A DNA stretch of 64,000 nt, taken from NCBI RefSeq assembly GCF_048323655.1, contig NZ_JBLUWW010000002.1, positions 558,001-622,000 of the forward strand, in the 5' to 3' direction. The notes below the pieces were generated by a model, which saw nothing but the letters and a program-made list of their open reading frames with translations, made no database searches and had not been told where the DNA came from. This stretch comes from Salinimicrobium soli. Lineage in GTDB: Bacteria > Bacteroidota > Bacteroidia > Flavobacteriales > Flavobacteriaceae. The position numbers and the translations under genes were made by a program. Shown in pieces: positions 60,824 to 64,000 of this stretch. Within the stretch, counting starts at the first letter, position 1. Each line of letters starts with the position of its first letter.

Positions 60824-61204
60824 CTATGCTTCCAGAGTTAAAATGTAGGTTACAAAAGACAGGATAAGAATACTGATCATCAACATGCTTTTTTCCTGAA
60901 TGGACAGGCGCGCGTAAGCCCTTGCAATACGCTTTTTCATGGGAATGTGGTTGTTTGGGGTAAATATCAGAGAGCTATGATCAGTAGGGATGTCTAACTT
61001 CTCTTCCGGATTTGGAAATAGAAAGGCAATATCTTTTCCTTTTAATTGCTTTCCTTTTTCAGATAATTTCAATTTATCTCCCGCTAAAGATATAAGGTCG
61101 TGCTTCAAAAGCTCGTTCAGTTTAGCAGGAAGGTCTTTTTCCTCTAAAATCTTGGTCTCATCACCTTCTTCAATACGGTCCAGGAGATACTTTATATCTT
61201 TCAT
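60824..61204 (-). CDS. Small protein with winged-helix-like N-terminus and C-terminal membrane helix
   Basis: A 126-residue protein. The N-terminal ~60 residues are rich in helix (LPAKLNELLKHDLISLAG, then KLSEKGKQLKG) and look like a winged-helix fold. The last ~20 residues form a hydrophobic helix (MLMISILILSFVTYILTL), placing the rest in the cytoplasm as a tail-anchored protein. No family was recognised. It diverges from the multi-PAS sensor. Confidence 0.7.
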   Translation of the reverse strand: MKDIKYLLDRIEEGDETKILEEKDLPAKLNELLKHDLISLAGDKLKLSEKGKQLKGKDIAFLFPNPEEKLDIPTDHSSLIFTPNNHIPMKKRIARAYARLSIQEKSMLMISILILSFVTYILTLEA

Positions 61205-61388
61205 AATGCGGGTCGAATCATTTCAATGAGTGAAATAACCGGCACAAATATCTGATCTTAAAGCTTAAGGTTAAATGATTTATGTCATGAAATAAGGAAA
61301 GGATATACTTGATCTTTCCGTCAGGGAATTTTCGCGCATAATTATTCAAATTCTTCTTAATTAAAAGTTAATTTCTAGCAAATTAAAT

Positions 61389-61396
61389 TATATTTA
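61389..61396 (+). promoter_or_regulatory. Possible -7 element of the multi-PAS sensor gene
   Basis: TATATTTA, one mismatch from TAnnTTTG, 23 bases before the ATG at 61420. The rest of the 215-bp divergent gap (61205-61419) shows nothing else. Confidence 0.35.
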
Positions 61397-61419
61397 CGAG
61401 CGAAATGTGTCGTTGAGCG

Positions 61420-64000
61420 ATGAAACCCTACTTTTTGTCGAATATGGATTTTAGTGAAGAATTTATTAAGGTTTTACATCTGGTCTCTGCGGAAACCAGT
61501 GCAGATCAGGCTTTTACTCCTAAGTCAGAAGTTGAAGGGAAAAGACTTGAAGTTGTCCGGGTCGTCAGTATTGAAGACTTCGAAAAACGGTTGAAAAAGG
61601 AACGTCCGGATGTGGTTCTTCTTGACCACACTTCTCAGTTTAAATTAACTTCAGAAGTTATTGAGGTTCTCCAAAATAAGGAGTGGGAAATCCCCCTTAT
61701 TTTACTCATAGATACGGCATCTGAAAATGAAGCTTTGGAGCTACTTTCCAAAGGAGTGGATGAGTATGTTTTTCTGGACAGGCCTGCCCGATTGCCCGTA
61801 TGCATTAGGAAGATCATCAAGAAATACTATTTTAAGAGGGAAAGGGAGCAACTGGAGCATAAACTGGAACAGAATGACCGGAAATTCAGGAGCCTTATAG
61901 AAAATGGGGCAGATGGGATTGTCATTTTAAATCCTGACGGCTGTAACTCCTATATATCACCCTCTGTAAAAAAGATCCTGGGATATTCCGAAGAAGAAGC
62001 AAAAGAACTGAACTTCTATTCCCTTGTCCATCCTAAGGAGCAACAGATCGTCGAGGAAGCTTTCCGCGCCTGTTTTGAGATGAGCGGATTGCCGTTGACG
62101 GGACTTCCAATTCGGGTGAAAAGTATATGGGAAAATTATCATTGGTTGGAAATAACTTTCACCAATCTTCTTGACGATCCTGCTATCAACGGTGTGGTTG
62201 TGAATTTCAGGGATATCTCAAGATATAAGAAGGCTGAACTAGCCATTCGTGAAAATGAAGAAAAGTATCGATCCTTTTTCCTTCACAGCATGGAGGGCAT
62301 CCTCTTAACAGTTACCGATGGCCAAATTCTGGCAGCAAATCCTGCAGCCTGCAGAATGTTTGATATGACCGAAAGTGAGATCTGCCGTGCCGGAAGATTT
62401 GGTATTGTTGACCCGGATGATGAGCGTGTTGCAAGAGCTGTAAAGGAACGACAGGACAAAGGGCATGTCAAGGCAGAGATCACCTTTATGCGAAAGGATG
62501 GAAGCAAATTTCCCGGTGAGGTAACATCTTCGGTCTTCATTAATGCTTCGGGTGAGAAAAGAACCTCAATGATCATTCGCGATCTTTCCGAAAAGAAAAA
62601 GGCAGAGGATGAAAAGGAGGCGGTACTACAGGAGTTGCGTGAAAAGAGTTCCAAGTTACTTACCGCACAACGCATTGCCAGGTTAGGTTACTGGGAACAA
62701 CATCTCGAATTTGGAAAACTTTTTTGGACAGAGGAAGTTTACAGAATTTGGGGTAGAAACCAAAGCAACTTTACTCCAACTTTGGAGGAGGTTGTAAAGA
62801 CCGTCCATCCAGATGATTTGAAGAAATTTGTCTCTTCGAATTCTGCAGCCATGGCCGGACTTAGAAATCTGGATCTGGAACACCGCATCATATTACCTGA
62901 TGGAACTATAAAATGGGTACATGAAAGAGGGGCTCTTTCAATTACTGAAGCCGGGATTAGAGTGTTTGAAGGTACTGTTCAGGATATTACCGAAGACAAA
63001 CTGAACCGACAAAAGTTGATCACCAGTGAAGCCAGGATCCGCGGAATTTTAAAATCCCAAACAAATTATCTTATCCGGGTGGATCTGGATGGGAAGTACT
63101 CTTATTGCAATGATAAATTCTGTCAGGATTTTGACTGGATCTTTGAAGACCGGGAATTAATTGGTAAAGAAGCCATTCTTTCTGTAAAGGAAGCATCACG
63201 CCCCCGCATCAAAGAAATATTTTTAAAGTGCATCTCTCAACCCAATTCAGTCTTCCAGGTAGAGATCGAAAAAATGGAAAGTGAAGGAGGTGAAAAATAT
63301 ACCTATTGGGATTTTGTATGCCTTACAGATGGCGAAGGAAATCCAATAGAGATCCAGGGAGTAGGTATAGATATTACAGACAGGGTGGAAGTTGAGCAAT
63401 CTCTTGTTGAAAGTAATAAGCGTTATGAACTGGTGACAAAAGCAACTTCAGACGCTATTTATGACTGGGACATCGCCTCTGGCACGATACTTTGGAGTGA
63501 CAGTTACAATTCCCTGTTTGGCTACCCGGTAAATGAAACTCCACTCACGATTGATTGCTGGGTGTCTAATGTTCATCCCGAAGATGCCCCAGTGGTAGAC
63601 GATCTTCATAGAGTACTTAAAAGTGAGGCTGTTTCGTGGGAAGCAGAGTATAGGTACTTAAAAGCAGATGGGAATTACTCTCATGTGCTGGAAAAGGGAA
63701 CTATTATCAGGAATGATGAAGGTGAAGCCGTAAGAATGGTGGGAGCGGTTCAGGACATTACCGACAGGAAAGAAGCAATGCAAAAACTGGTGCGTAGTGA
63801 AGCCCGCCATAGAGGCATTCTGCAGTCTCAGACAAGTTATGTAATTCGGGTGGACCTGGAGGGGAATTATTCATACTGCAATGAGAAATTTTATCAGGAT
63901 TTTGGATGGATGTATGACGATCATAAAGTGATTGGTAAGAATTCTCTCGATTCCATAAAAGAATACCACCATGAACGTTTGATGGAAGCAACCGAAAAAT
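61420..64000 (+). CDS. Multi-PAS sensory protein with pseudo-receiver N-terminus (3' end outside window)
   Basis: An open frame from the ATG at 61420 to the window edge (about 860 residues, no stop). Residues 8-138 look like a degenerate response-regulator receiver: VVLLDHTS keeps the acceptor Asp, but the N-terminal acidic pair and the conserved Lys are lost. A coiled linker and at least six PAS domains follow, for example RSLIENGADGIVILNPDG (near 155) and RSFFLHSMEGILLT (near 285). A pair of PAS domains is repeated with a period of 771 bases. The output domain, probably a histidine kinase, lies outside. Confidence 0.85.
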   Translation, partial: MKPYFLSNMDFSEEFIKVLHLVSAETSADQAFTPKSEVEGKRLEVVRVVSIEDFEKRLKKERPDVVLLDHTSQFKLTSEVIEVLQNKEWEIPLILLIDTASENEALELLSKGVDEYVFLDRPARLPVCIRKIIKKYYFKREREQLEHKLEQNDRKFRSLIENGADGIVILNPDGCNSYISPSVKKILGYSEEEAKELNFYSLVHPKEQQIVEEAFRACFEMSGLPLTGLPIRVKSIWENYHWLEITFTNLLDDPAINGVVVNFRDISRYKKAELAIRENEEKYRSFFLHSMEGILLTVTDGQILAANPAACRMFDMTESEICRAGRFGIVDPDDERVARAVKERQDKGHVKAEITFMRKDGSKFPGEVTSSVFINASGEKRTSMIIRDLSEKKKAEDEKEAVLQELREKSSKLLTAQRIARLGYWEQHLEFGKLFWTEEVYRIWGRNQSNFTPTLEEVVKTVHPDDLKKFVSSNSAAMAGLRNLDLEHRIILPDGTIKWVHERGALSITEAGIRVFEGTVQDITEDKLNRQKLITSEARIRGILKSQTNYLIRVDLDGKYSYCNDKFCQDFDWIFEDRELIGKEAILSVKEASRPRIKEIFLKCISQPNSVFQVEIEKMESEGGEKYTYWDFVCLTDGEGNPIEIQGVGIDITDRVEVEQSLVESNKRYELVTKATSDAIYDWDIASGTILWSDSYNSLFGYPVNETPLTIDCWVSNVHPEDAPVVDDLHRVLKSEAVSWEAEYRYLKADGNYSHVLEKGTIIRNDEGEAVRMVGAVQDITDRKEAMQKLVRSEARHRGILQSQTSYVIRVDLEGNYSYCNEKFYQDFGWMYDDHKVIGKNSLDSIKEYHHERLMEATEK

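Noticed and set aside
1..64000. CRISPR arrays, tRNA or rRNA genes, transposases, phage genes
   Set aside because: I looked at the intergenic gaps and found no regular direct repeats, cloverleaf-like sequences or mobile-element proteins.

Overview
This 64 kb window is a chromosomal segment of a marine-type member of the Bacteroidota, most likely a Flavobacteriaceae of the Gramella/Salegentibacter/Salinimicrobium kind. The basis is promoter elements of the flavobacterial type (TAnnTTTG, sometimes with an upstream TTG), almost no Shine-Dalgarno sequences, rplS next to trmD, a monomeric isocitrate dehydrogenase, a 482-residue GAPDH, and PspC/PadR/DUF4870 and DUF3703 genes. The genus is inferred from gene content, not from a search. 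I see no tRNA, rRNA, CRISPR array, prophage or insertion sequence.

Layout. 1-9.0 kb: small accessory genes (AHSA1 fragment, two serine hydrolases, Met-rich lipoprotein, methyltransferases, a YnjE-like triple rhodanese, flavodoxin-like reductase, HxlR and XRE regulators). 9.3-13.2 kb: a phosphoserine phosphatase-phosphoglycerate dehydrogenase-ACT fusion, then a 596-residue uncharacterised protein with nitronate-monooxygenase-like motifs. 14.4-25.9 kb: a sulfur and respiration island with a Crp/Fnr regulator, TauE/SafE exporter, ICMT-like protein, CydAB oxidase, MBL hydrolase, two methyltransferases, TlpA-DsrE-DoxX, a sterol-desaturase-family protein, an ETHE1-like MBL-rhodanese protein and DUF3703. 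26.0-29.6 kb: a three-gene acyl-CoA carboxylase. 29.7-30.7 kb: a split YeeE/YedE transporter. 31-47 kb: housekeeping and stress genes (TRIC channel, trxB, PspC operon, oxyR, idh, rplS, trmD, gapdh, htrA). 47-61 kb: dapF, mltG, RsmI-like methylase, dnaA, ribD, prmC, ligA and small genes. 61.4-64 kb: the N-terminal part of a large multi-PAS sensor that runs off the window.

The most interesting signal is regulatory. The same 14-bp palindrome (GTAAY-N4-GTTAC, one half-site mismatch in one copy) occurs three times in the island, each time exactly 36 bp (start to start) upstream of a TAnnTTTG element. One copy precedes TauE-ICMT-CydAB. The other two sit in one divergent intergenic region, facing a small exported protein-DoxX-DsrE-TlpA on one side and desaturase-persulfide dioxygenase-DUF3703 on the other. 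The spacing resembles a class II CRP-family activator site, and the obvious candidate regulator is the adjacent Crp/Fnr protein, which carries a C-x5-CC cysteine cluster. I propose a sulfane-sulfur/thiosulfate-responsive regulon that couples sulfur oxidation, sulfite export and a bd-type oxidase.
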